Counted from the first letter of the stretch, positions 1 to 6,243 are shown. The stretch is 6,357 nt of DNA from Acetobacteraceae bacterium (GCA_030039695.1 JASHVB010000476.1:1-6357), one strand, 5' to 3'. Program-made: numbers and translations. The notes: generated by a model not told the origin, from the sequence alone.

Positions 1-15
1 AACATCCCGATCCAT
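1..15 (-). CDS. start of an unidentified gene, cut by the window edge
   Basis: Only five codons are inside the window (Met-Asp-Arg-Asp-Val, start ATG at 15-13). The call rests on the minus-strand signal GGAGG at 28-24, eight bases before the ATG, which is a good Shine-Dalgarno arrangement. It also rests on the direction, which matches every other gene here. The product cannot be guessed. The 328 bp separating it from the GH15 stop suggests it has its own promoter. The codons could also be chance, because the reading frame cannot be followed past position 1. Confidence 0.35.
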
Positions 16-23
16 GCGAGGGG

Positions 24-28
24 CCTCC
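24..28 (-). promoter_or_regulatory. ribosome binding site for the left-edge gene
   Basis: The minus strand reads GGAGG with an 8-nt spacer to an ATG. It is the main support for a gene starting at position 15. Confidence 0.35.
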
Positions 29-160
29 GCGGACCAAACCAGGCCGCACGGCCGAACCGCACCTCGATCGACTGGCCGGAAATCGCGATCGGGGACCAAG
101 CCGCGACGATCCCGGACACAAATCACGCAGGCCCCGCCGCGCCGTCGTGGTCCGTGCTGA

Positions 161-172
161 TGATCGTGATCA
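161..172. repeat. short palindrome TGATC-GT-GATCA
   Basis: Two perfect 5-bp half sites (TGATC and GATCA) flank a 2-bp centre in non-coding DNA upstream of the presumed left-edge gene. The size and symmetry fit a dimeric regulator site, but no known operator is recognised. It lies inside the GATC-rich patch and may be only a by-product of that composition. Confidence 0.3.
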
Positions 173-343
173 ACTGAGCCAGGGCCTCTGCCGATCGGGG
201 ATCGATCGAGATCGCATCATGACCCAACCAGGCGGACAACGCTCAGAGCGACCATTGCCGAGAATGGGCATCATGGCTGCGCGAGACGGGTCAGCAACGT
301 TCCGCCGGCCGACAGGCCCACAACGGCATCACCAGAGGACCGA

Positions 344-2233
344 TCAGGGTGTGCCACTGGCCCTGCTGCGCCGGCGCGCGCCCGGCCCATGTTGGGTGTC
401 CAGATTCAACGCGGCATTAATCAAGGCGAGATGTGAGAACGCCTGCGGGAAATTGCCCAGCTGGCGGCGTGCCACCGGGTCGTACTCCTCCGCCAGCAGC
501 CCGACATCGTTACAGAGGCCAAGCAGTCGCTCGAACAACGCCCGCGCTTCATCGTAGCGGCCGAGGAGCGACAGACAGTCAACATACCAGAAGCTGCACG
601 CCAGGAATACGCCTTCGCCAGCGGGTAATCCGTCGACACCCTTGCGTGTGCGGTATCGCTGGATCAGGCCGTCTACGGCAAGCTCGCGGCCGATTGCTTC
701 GATCGTCGCCTTCATCCGCGGATCGGTTGCCGGCAGGAAACCGACCATGGGCATCAGCAGCAGATTCGCATCAAGCTCGTCAGCGCCATAATACTGCACG
801 AACGCGCCCTTCTCGCCGTTGAATCCCTCGCGACAAACCGAGTCATGGATGCGCGAGCGCAGCTCCTTCCAACGCTCGATCGGCCCTTTCAGACGGAATT
901 CTTCAGCATGGCGGATCGTACGGTCGAATGCCACCCAGGCCATCACCTTAGAGAAGGTGAACTGCTGCGGTTCGCCACGAATCTCCCAGATGGACTCGTC
1001 AGGCTGATCCCAGATCGCCTCCAGATGACCGATGAGGGCGGTTTGCAAGCCCCAACTTTGCCCGGGCGGGACCAGGCCGAGATGCGCTTCCTGATAGTGC
1101 GCATCCAGCAACTCGCCATAAACGTCCAGTTGTAACTGCGTGCTCGCGGCATTACCGACACGCACTGGCTTGGCGCCCTGATAGCCGGCGAGCCAGGGAA
1201 CTTCCCATTCCGGGATCTGGCGTTCGCCGGCGAGTCCGTAGAGGGTCTGCACCTGGGATGGTGTGCCCGCGACGGTACGACGCAGCCAAGCGCCCCAGGC
1301 CTGCGCCTCTTCGCGGTACCCGCCGTGCATCAGTGCAAGCAGGGTAAATGTCGCATCTCTGAGCCAACAGAACCGATAGTCCCAATTGCGCTCGCCGCCC
1401 AGTTTTTCCGGCAACGACGTCGTGGGTGCGGCAACGATGCCGCCTGTCGGCGCATAGGACAACGCCTTCAACGTGATCAGCGATCGCTGCACAGGCTCAC
1501 GCCATTGGCCACGATAGGTGCCGCGGGTCGACCAGCCGGTCCAGACGGCTTCGGCCTGCGTAAGCATCGCCACAGCATTCTGCTGGCGCGGTGACGGCAG
1601 ATGCGAGGGCGCATGTGCCAGCACAAAGCTGGCCCGCTTGCCAGCCTCGACGATGAAATCGGCCACAGTGGTCATGTGCCGGCCGTGTAACGGCACGTCG
1701 CTATGGAGCACGATCTGACTGGGCCCGGCGACAGCGCGGATGCCATGACCGTGGTCCATTCGCGTGACCCAGGGGATCGCGGAACCGTAGTCGAACCGAA
1801 GGGCGAGCTCGAAACGCATGGCAACAGCGCCCGTCAGTCCTTCGACGATACGGACAACGGAATCGTGCTCCGGAACCATGAAGTCGATCAGCGTGACGGA
1901 GCCTTCGGGGGTTTCGAATACCGTCTCCAGAATCAGTGTTCCAGGACGATAGCGGCGGCTGACCCGGGGTGATTGATCGGCTGGTGCGATCAGCCAGCGC
2001 CCGTTCTCCGGCGTACCAAGCAGTGCGGCGAACACCGCACTGCTGTCAAAGCGCGGCCAGCAGAGCCACTCTATCGAGCCACCGCGGCTCACCAAAGCCG
2101 CTGTTCGGCAATCGCCGATCAGTGCGTAATCTTCAATGGCCGCCGGCTGTTCCGCCCGCGCCGCGACCGCCCGCTTGCCGGGCTGATCCTGGCGGGCTGC
2201 TGAGACGACGGCTTTGTGTCGATGAGCCGCCAT
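344..2233 (-). CDS. glycoside hydrolase family 15 protein (glucoamylase/trehalase type)
   Basis: A 629-aa GH15 enzyme that hydrolyses alpha-glucosidic bonds by inversion. Known family members include glucoamylases, glucodextranases and trehalases, and the substrate cannot be read from the sequence. Visible family hallmarks are EDYALIGDC near residues 34-42 and GSIEWLCWPRFDS at 52-64 in the N-terminal beta domain. The (alpha/alpha)6 barrel follows, with RNWDYRFCWLRDA at 282-294, WEIRG with probable catalytic acid E417, LLAEEYDP with probable base E582 or E583, and GNFPQAFSHLALI from 593. No signal peptide is seen, so it is probably cytoplasmic. The length is normal for the bacterial family (about 600 aa) and the gene looks intact. 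An in-frame ATG at 2284 would add 17 residues. I prefer 2233 because no Shine-Dalgarno precedes 2284, the family homology starts only about 30 residues after 2233, and the 2233 ATG overlaps an upstream stop (TGATG). The start remains uncertain because its own ribosome binding site is weak. Confidence 0.93.
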   Translation of the reverse strand: MAAHRHKAVVSAARQDQPGKRAVAARAEQPAAIEDYALIGDCRTAALVSRGGSIEWLCWPRFDSSAVFAALLGTPENGRWLIAPADQSPRVSRRYRPGTLILETVFETPEGSVTLIDFMVPEHDSVVRIVEGLTGAVAMRFELALRFDYGSAIPWVTRMDHGHGIRAVAGPSQIVLHSDVPLHGRHMTTVADFIVEAGKRASFVLAHAPSHLPSPRQQNAVAMLTQAEAVWTGWSTRGTYRGQWREPVQRSLITLKALSYAPTGGIVAAPTTSLPEKLGGERNWDYRFCWLRDATFTLLALMHGGYREEAQAWGAWLRRTVAGTPSQVQTLYGLAGERQIPEWEVPWLAGYQGAKPVRVGNAASTQLQLDVYGELLDAHYQEAHLGLVPPGQSWGLQTALIGHLEAIWDQPDESIWEIRGEPQQFTFSKVMAWVAFDRTIRHAEEFRLKGPIERWKELRSRIHDSVCREGFNGEKGAFVQYYGADELDANLLLMPMVGFLPATDPRMKATIEAIGRELAVDGLIQRYRTRKGVDGLPAGEGVFLACSFWYVDCLSLLGRYDEARALFERLLGLCNDVGLLAEEYDPVARRQLGNFPQAFSHLALINAALNLDTQHGPGARRRSRASGTP

Positions 2234-2403
2234 CAGGTCGCGTCGCCCCAGACCTGCTGGCCGCTGCTGTCGCGGCAATAGCATGCGGAACCAAAGGAGA
2301 CGGGACGCGCCATCGGGCTATCGGCCGGTGACGCGCCGGCGGGTCTGTCCAGCAACCCGGCGAGCAAGACGGTCACAGCAATCCGAGGCTCGGGTGGTGG
2401 CAT
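2233..2403 (-). CDS. possible small ORF overlapping the GH15 start
   Basis: A 56-codon frame with ATG at 2403-2401, preceded by GGAG with a 9-nt spacer. Its TGA shares one base with the preferred GH15 ATG (TGATG), an arrangement typical of translational coupling. The N-terminus reads MPPPEPR and is followed by an 11-residue hydrophobic run (IAVTVLLAGLL), too short to call a membrane span confidently. The C-terminus YCRDSSGQQVWGDAT faintly resembles the Y..D..G...YGD pattern of DUF4124 proteins, but one residue is missing and the match may be chance. The same frame can be extended to a GTG at 2496 (87 aa). It could be a leader peptide, a small protein, a gene remnant or nothing. I do not recognise it. 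Confidence 0.22.
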   Translation of the reverse strand: MPPPEPRIAVTVLLAGLLDRPAGASPADSPMARPVSFGSACYCRDSSGQQVWGDAT

Positions 2404-2583
2404 GACGACCTGCTCCGTTCCTATGGCGAGCGCGAAACGTAGCCGAGCTGCGCTCGCAGGCAAGGTCTTACCGGGCCCGTTGGGTTGACCGCCCACGGGT
2501 CAATCGTGGCGCGAGCGCAAACCTGTCAGGCCTGGCTGGTCACGGATCGCAACAGCCACGCTCATGATGACCGGCCGCGACGG
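2404..2583. other. intergenic spacer between the Fe-S and GH15 genes
   Basis: Together with the possible small ORF, this makes a stretch of about 300-350 bp between the Fe-S protein stop and the GH15 start. It presumably holds the GH15 promoter, but no convincing -35/-10 pair is visible. It does hold two inverted repeats built from TGACC and GGTCA, listed separately. No RNA gene is recognised. Confidence 0.4.
2485..2503. repeat. inverted repeat TTGACC-N7-GGTCAA
   Basis: Perfect 6-bp arms (2485-2490 and 2498-2503) flank a 7-nt centre in non-coding DNA upstream of the GH15 gene. It could be an operator or a weak hairpin. A T-rich run after it is absent, so an intrinsic terminator is less likely. 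The related half site recurs 80 bp away at the end of the Fe-S gene. Confidence 0.35.
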
Positions 2584-2586
2584 TCA
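2568..2586 (-). terminator. hairpin at the end of the Fe-S gene, possible terminator
   Basis: Perfect 6-bp arms TGACCG and CGGTCA with a 7-nt GC-rich loop. The stem includes the stop codon of the Fe-S protein gene (TGA at 2586-2584). No U-tract follows on the transcribed side, so a classical intrinsic terminator is doubtful. The same TGACC/GGTCA symmetry is found at 2485-2503, which offers a protein binding site as an alternative. Confidence 0.2.
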
Positions 2587-3882
2587 ACCGTGCGCCTTCA
2601 GCGGCAGAGCTTGCTCACCGAGCATGTCCTTCAGCACCACCGCGCGTGCTTCGTCCAGGTCGAGATGATGCGCCTCGATCATTGGCGCCGCCGCGGCCAG
2701 CACGGCGTCAACGTCCTGCATGATCTTCAATCGCTTGAACAAATCTGGACGGCTGAAGCCCATACTTTCACCGACCAACTCGAGGAAGTTCACCACCTCG
2801 AACGGCCAATCGCGTTCGTGGCTGCACAGCTCGCGGTGACACGCATGATAAATACCGGCCAGTGTCGTCACCCCGGCATCCGCGGCTGCCTCCAGCTGGC
2901 GTTGATGGACGGAGCGCTTGAACTCTGGCAACGGGTTCAGCTTGTTGCACATATATCCGACGCGCGGCTGCGCCAAGTCGACGAAATCGAGGCCCGGAAT
3001 AGCCCGCAAAATTGACTGCGCGGCGTCGCCAACACCGGTTACGCCAGGGTGTTCATGCAGGCCGACGCGCTTGTACACCGGGTGCGTCATTAACGGACGC
3101 AGGTCATCCAGGCGTTCGGCCAGGAATAGCAGGAACGGTTCCATACCGAGGCGAGGTCCAGGCGTGCCGGGGATGACCACCTCGCTGAGCTGTACCTGGC
3201 AGGTTGGGCACCAGGTCAGCACTCGTCCGCCAGCACTGCCGAGGCGTTCCACGGTGCGATAGGCGACGCGGCCTGACGTGGCGAGGTCACCGGCACGGAA
3301 CTGCAACACGCCACAACAGTGTGACGGTCCGCCCATGACGCGGTAGCGAATGCCCAGCGCGTCCATGATGTCGAAGCACAACAGTGCGATGTGCGGCGTC
3401 TTCAGCAAATTGCAGCCGGTATAGAAAACAAGGTCGGGCGGTGTCAGGTCGGTGGCCTCGTCATCCGGCCTGAATCGTGCGAGCAAATCCGGCGGAAGCT
3501 GCATGCGCGAGAGCACGCGCACCCCGGCGCTCATTCCGACAAACCCCTGCAGGCCCGCCTTACGGCGTTTGTCAGGCGCATGGCCCCGCGTCATGGCGAG
3601 CTGCGCCATGGCCAGCATGAACCGCGGGTTTACCCCATACTCGCATGCTTTGATGCAATGGCCGCTACCAGAGCATACCGACGCCCAGCGGGCGGACGCC
3701 TCGGGGTGCGGCTCTGCGCGCAGGATCGACAGAACACCGCCCGCGATCGAGGCCGAATCGCGTGTTTCGATACCGGCAGCTTCGGGCATCGGGCACACGT
3801 CGACGCATGCGCCGCAGGCGACGCAGCGTTCCAGCACCTCGTCGATGCGCGCGCGCAGAGCGGTTTCGAAAGGCGCTTCCAT
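2584..3882 (-). CDS. HdrC/HdrB-like fused iron-sulfur protein (CCG-domain)
   Basis: A 432-aa soluble protein combining a two-cluster ferredoxin-like N-terminus with a CCG-domain C-terminus, as in HdrD, GlpC, DsrK and other heterodisulfide-reductase relatives. Such proteins move electrons to thiol/disulfide or dehydrogenase partners, but the partner here is unknown. Cluster 1 is canonical: C20, C23, C26, C30 followed by Pro. Cluster 2 has only C70, C76 and C80, with Ser at 73 where a Cys is usual. The first CCG domain is complete: C157, C189-C190-G191, C225-x2-C228. The second is degenerate: its first Cys is replaced in LHEHPG (275-280), the CCG is reduced to a single C312, and the final pair is C348-x4-C353. 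No membrane segment is visible. The start is well supported by GGAGG five bases before the ATG. The adjacent genes give no functional clue. The general class is certain and the specific role is not. Confidence 0.92.
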   Translation of the reverse strand: MEAPFETALRARIDEVLERCVACGACVDVCPMPEAAGIETRDSASIAGGVLSILRAEPHPEASARWASVCSGSGHCIKACEYGVNPRFMLAMAQLAMTRGHAPDKRRKAGLQGFVGMSAGVRVLSRMQLPPDLLARFRPDDEATDLTPPDLVFYTGCNLLKTPHIALLCFDIMDALGIRYRVMGGPSHCCGVLQFRAGDLATSGRVAYRTVERLGSAGGRVLTWCPTCQVQLSEVVIPGTPGPRLGMEPFLLFLAERLDDLRPLMTHPVYKRVGLHEHPGVTGVGDAAQSILRAIPGLDFVDLAQPRVGYMCNKLNPLPEFKRSVHQRQLEAAADAGVTTLAGIYHACHRELCSHERDWPFEVVNFLELVGESMGFSRPDLFKRLKIMQDVDAVLAAAAPMIEAHHLDLDEARAVVLKDMLGEQALPLKAHG

Positions 3883-3887
3883 CGGTT

Positions 3888-3892
3888 CCTCC
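3888..3892 (-). promoter_or_regulatory. ribosome binding site of the Fe-S protein gene
   Basis: The minus strand reads GGAGG, five bases before the ATG at 3882-3880, which fixes the start of the Fe-S protein. A TAA lies immediately upstream (3897-3895), but the frame it closes is open only back to a TGA at 4095-4093 and is not protein-like. Confidence 0.7.
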
Positions 3893-3897
3893 GGTTA

Positions 3898-4454
3898 CTC
3901 GGCGTGCCTGCAGCACCGCCGGTCGGTCGGAGCGTCCGGCAAAACGCCCAACCAGCGGCGGAAGGATTGCCGGCTCACAGCAGTCTGACTCCGGAAACCG
4001 GTATTGCAAACGTCCGGTGTCGCCGTCGCATGGTGGGCCGCCCTCTGCAGGCATGCGGCATGACGAGAATGCACAGGGATCCTTCCCGACGCTCAGCGGC
4101 GCAGGCACGCCGTGTCATCGGGCCGTGCCGGGGGCGGCAGCGCGCGCAACCATCTCCGGTCGCGGATTTCGTCGAACGCCGCCCAAGGGTTCCAATGCCG
4201 CAGCGCGGCAGGACGCTGGGCGCCTCGATCAGTGCGGGGTCCAACCGGGCACAACGCGTGGCGATCACGCGAGGCGCGAGATCGGTCACGGTCGTGTCGG
4301 AGCGGGCGTCCGCCAATGCCGACGGTTCCGGGCCACGTGCCACACCGGCAGCGGGGATGCGGCGCCGCGTCAGAGCCACGCGATCTATTTGACGAAGGAG
4401 GGATTGGGCATAAGGCGTTGGCAGCCCGTGGCGTCGTCACGATCGCAGCGTTCC
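3898..4454. other. gap of about 600 bp without an intact recognisable gene
   Basis: Between the YgfZ stop and the Fe-S gene, several overlapping frames are open on both strands, as expected at this GC content, and none matches a family I know. The best candidate for former coding is the minus-strand frame 4379-3975 (GTG start, no Shine-Dalgarno). Its first part, around residues 20-58, has fairly natural composition and roughly four fifths G/C at third codon positions by my count. After that it turns into Arg/Cys-rich text, while the neighbouring minus frame reads HWNPWAAFDEIRD near 4197-4159. That pattern would fit a decayed or frameshifted gene. It equally fits a long untranslated or regulatory region. 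No tRNA or obvious riboswitch is seen. Confidence 0.4.
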
Positions 4455-4485
4455 TGAGCGGTCAGCCGGATCGAGGGCCCGCTCA
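4455..4485 (-). terminator. hairpin at the end of ygfZ, possible terminator
   Basis: Perfect 7-bp arms TGAGCGG (4455-4461) and CCGCTCA (4479-4485) enclose 17 nt, within which GCC (4465-4467) can pair with GGC (4476-4478). The stem starts at the stop codon of the YgfZ gene. The position suits transcription termination, but there is no U-tract after it, so it may instead only protect the RNA 3' end. Confidence 0.28.
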
Positions 4486-5304
4486 TCGCGAGTGAGCGCT
4501 GTCCGGCAAACGCAGCCAGGCGGGAATGCGTGGTATCAGGCGTGCACCGCCACAGCTCAGCGCGGCGTTGAGAGCGTCAAGTCGAAGAACAGCCAGGCCG
4601 AGACCGTCGCGGCCCGAACGCATTGTTCCGACCTCGATCTCGTTGTGACAAACCGGTGTGCCCGATGCGGGGAGCGGACCGTCCACTTCGACCGGAACCA
4701 AGCGACGCTTGACCAGGCCACGGTATTTCGTGCGCGCGGTCAGCTCCTGTCCCATGTAGCAGCCCTTGCTCCAGGAGACGCCATTGAGCTCGTCGAACCC
4801 GGCCTCGAGCAGGACCGTCCTGTCGGATTCCAAATCGCGCGAGCCATCGGGCAGCCCGAGCGACAGACGATGGACGTCCCAGTCGGCGGCCGTGGCGTCG
4901 GTCGGCACGGGATTGCGCGCGATGAGCCGCCACCCGGCGTCCGGTAGACGAGGATCGGGCGCGGTGATTGCATCGACTGCGGGACGACCGTCCCATGCCG
5001 CGTACACCGAGCGATCCGCGGCGACGTCGATCGACACTTTCGAGCGCAGGCGAAAGCGAGTTAACCGCTCAATGAGCATCGGCAGCTGCGCGCGCTCGAC
5101 ATCAAGCAGCAGACATTTGCCATCGGTGAGGATGAAAAAATCAGCGAGCCACTTGCCCTGCGGGGTCAGCAGTGCGGCCCATATCGCATGTCCAGGCGCC
5201 ACGGCAGCCACATCGTTCGACACGAGACCTTGCAGGAAGGCGCCCCGTTCTTCGCCGGCGATGGCGATCACCCGTCGTTCAGGCAGTGCCGCAATTCGCG
5301 TCAT
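4483..5304 (-). CDS. ygfZ: folate-binding protein YgfZ (GcvT-like fold)
   Basis: A 273-aa member of the YgfZ family (COG0354), related to the T-protein of glycine cleavage (GcvT). The family binds tetrahydrofolate and is needed for the maintenance or assembly of certain Fe-S enzymes; in E. coli it also affects the MiaB-dependent tRNA modification. The diagnostic signature K-G-C-Y-x-G-Q-E is at residues 180-187, with C182 the functionally important cysteine, followed by RTKYRG at 191-196. The N-terminus (RVIAIAGEERGAFLQGLVSND) and LTPQGKWLADFF around 46-57 also fit the family. The length is slightly short but usual for alphaproteobacterial forms. The start at the ATG 5304-5302 agrees with family N-termini although the ribosome binding site is weak. 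The gene lies 51 bp after the SYLF gene on the same strand and may be cotranscribed with it. Confidence 0.95.
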   Translation of the reverse strand: MTRIAALPERRVIAIAGEERGAFLQGLVSNDVAAVAPGHAIWAALLTPQGKWLADFFILTDGKCLLLDVERAQLPMLIERLTRFRLRSKVSIDVAADRSVYAAWDGRPAVDAITAPDPRLPDAGWRLIARNPVPTDATAADWDVHRLSLGLPDGSRDLESDRTVLLEAGFDELNGVSWSKGCYMGQELTARTKYRGLVKRRLVPVEVDGPLPASGTPVCHNEIEVGTMRSGRDGLGLAVLRLDALNAALSCGGARLIPRIPAWLRLPDSAHSR

Positions 5305-5355
5305 CGCCGCTGAACTTGGGCGATCTCGGGAGCAACAGCAAGGTGGACCGTTCGA

Positions 5356-6195
5356 TCAGCGGGGCGGTGCAGGAAGCGGCTCCTGCTGCACGGGTTGACC
5401 GGCCCCGGTCTGGTTGCTGGGCGGATAGGGCGGCGGGTACGCGGGGCCCGGTTGCATTGGCCCGGGCCCTGACAGCGGCGGCGGTGGTGGTGGTGGTGGT
5501 GGTGCGGCCGTCGGCATCGTCGCGCCGCTGCCGTAACGGGTCAGCACTTCGCGCAGTGGGTCGGCGCCGGGATTGGCCGCGGTCATTTGCATGACGATCT
5601 GCCGCGCTGAGTACGGCTGGCCATAGTAGGCCGTGTTCCAGTCACTGCGCAGCGACATGATGCTGCCATCGAGCGCGACCCCACCGAAAAGCCCGCGATT
5701 CATGGCGAACGCAAGGATATCTGCCCCGATCGCGGCGGTCGTAGAGCCGCCGATGCTGCCTCCCACCGTCGCCACCGCGACGGAGGCGTCGGCACCGAAC
5801 TTGAACTGACTGTCCATAACGGCGTTGAGACCCCTGTCGGTCATGATCAGCAGAACTAGTTCGCTATCCTGAATGCCAATCTGAAAGCCGACGCTGCCGC
5901 TGCCCATGCCGTAAAAGGCGGGATATGACCAAGTACCGTTGCCGCCACGCGCGAGCAGAACGCAGCTCCCACCGGCCCCACCGATGATGAATCCCGCTTT
6001 GAACACGCGCGGACAGATCATGACCGCGCGGGCCCGGCCGAGCATGATGCGGGGATCCTGCGACACCCCCTGGGTCATCAAATCTTCCACCGCCAGGGTC
6101 GAACGATCGACCAGCGTCTGCTCGGGCCCTTGCGCGTACGCCGCGCGGCAGAAAAGCACAATCGCGACAAAGACAAGGGCCAGGAAATCACGCAC
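5356..6195 (-). CDS. secreted SYLF/Ysc84-domain protein with proline-rich tail
   Basis: A 279-aa protein. Residues 1-21 form a signal peptide: a short basic start, then the hydrophobic run FLALVFVAIVLFC, then the AYA cleavage site before Q22. Export to the periplasm is expected. Residues about 30-205 carry the SYLF (DUF500, Ysc84) domain, which binds phospholipid in studied members. Matching features are CPRVFKAGFIIGGAGG, YPAFYGMGSGSVGFQIGIQ, LVLLIMTDRGL, FKFGADASVA and the NRGLFGGVALDGS stretch. The tail from 228 is low complexity: nine prolines in a row at 232-240, then a Pro/Gly/Gln-rich end that may be a disordered or wall-contacting linker. The start is GTG at 6195-6193, chosen because GAGGAGG sits seven bases upstream and the signal peptide begins there. 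The biological role of bacterial SYLF proteins is poorly known. Confidence 0.93.
   Translation of the reverse strand: MRDFLALVFVAIVLFCRAAYAQGPEQTLVDRSTLAVEDLMTQGVSQDPRIMLGRARAVMICPRVFKAGFIIGGAGGSCVLLARGGNGTWSYPAFYGMGSGSVGFQIGIQDSELVLLIMTDRGLNAVMDSQFKFGADASVAVATVGGSIGGSTTAAIGADILAFAMNRGLFGGVALDGSIMSLRSDWNTAYYGQPYSARQIVMQMTAANPGADPLREVLTRYGSGATMPTAAPPPPPPPPPLSGPGPMQPGPAYPPPYPPSNQTGAGQPVQQEPLPAPPR
5476..5502 (-). repeat. triplet repeat coding for nine prolines
   Basis: On the minus strand this is six CCA codons followed by three CCG codons, in frame within the SYLF gene. Pure triplet tracts of this sort can change length by slippage without breaking the frame. Confidence 0.85.
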
Positions 6196-6202
6196 GGGCG
6201 GT

Positions 6203-6209
6203 CCTCCTC
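6203..6209 (-). promoter_or_regulatory. ribosome binding site deciding the GTG start of the SYLF gene
   Basis: GAGGAGG on the minus strand lies seven bases before the GTG at 6195-6193. Its quality and spacing support the non-ATG start. Confidence 0.75.
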
Positions 6210-6218
6210 GAATCCAGG

Positions 6219-6243
6219 ATCGATGCTTGCATAGCGCGGTTCC
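6219..6243 (-). promoter_or_regulatory. possible EcfG-type (general stress) promoter of the SYLF gene
   Basis: The minus strand reads GGAAC (6243-6239), 16 nt, then CGAT (6222-6219). The alphaproteobacterial EcfG consensus is GGAAC-N16/17-CGTT, so there is one mismatch in the -10 element. The position, about 20 bases before the GTG, would give a short leader that still includes the ribosome binding site. I looked for the same pattern upstream of the Fe-S and GH15 genes and did not find it. The call depends on the organism being an alphaproteobacterium. Confidence 0.3.

Larger units (their letters stand above)
16..343. other. GATC-rich intergenic region
   Basis: This stretch of about 330 bp lies between the GH15 stop and the putative start at the left edge. 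None of the open frames crossing it resembles a protein I know, and the longest plus-strand one simply runs on as antisense into the GH15 gene. Its visible peculiarity is GATC density: ten sites between 9 and 213 (at 9, 66, 87, 108, 162, 168, 193, 200, 204, 210), four of them inside 21 bases at 193-213. CGATCG occurs four times. A near-perfect palindrome, TGATC-GT-GATCA, sits at 161-172. I see no clear sigma-70 promoter and no U-tract terminator. Confidence 0.5.

Noticed and set aside
147..822. Plus-strand open frames over the 3' part of GH15 and the left intergenic region
   Set aside because: Low-quality residue composition, no ribosome binding site, and antisense to a clear GH15 gene.
2498..2503. 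TTGACC on the minus strand as the -35 box of a GH15 promoter
   Set aside because: The position 17 nt downstream reads ACGGGC, nothing like a -10 element.
3975..4379. A complete 134-aa minus-strand gene in the gap
   Set aside because: GTG start without a Shine-Dalgarno, no recognised domain, and an Arg/Cys-rich second half. Kept only as a possible remnant in the gap entry.
3391..4457. Long open frames on the plus strand (up to 333 codons) antisense to the Fe-S gene and across the gap
   Set aside because: They are Arg/Ala/Pro-rich with no recognisable motif. Much of their length is opposite the well-supported Fe-S gene, so they are high-GC shadows.
4395..4460. Plus-strand AAGGAGG at about 4395 as the ribosome binding site of a small gene
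   Set aside because: The nearest TTG is only about two bases away and the frame stops within about 20 codons. No suitable start follows at normal spacing.
5392..5401. The 10-mer GGGTTGACCG in the SYLF gene, also found at 2482-2491, as a dispersed repeat
   Set aside because: A single 10-base match in 6.3 kb of GC-rich DNA is readily due to chance, and one copy is coding.
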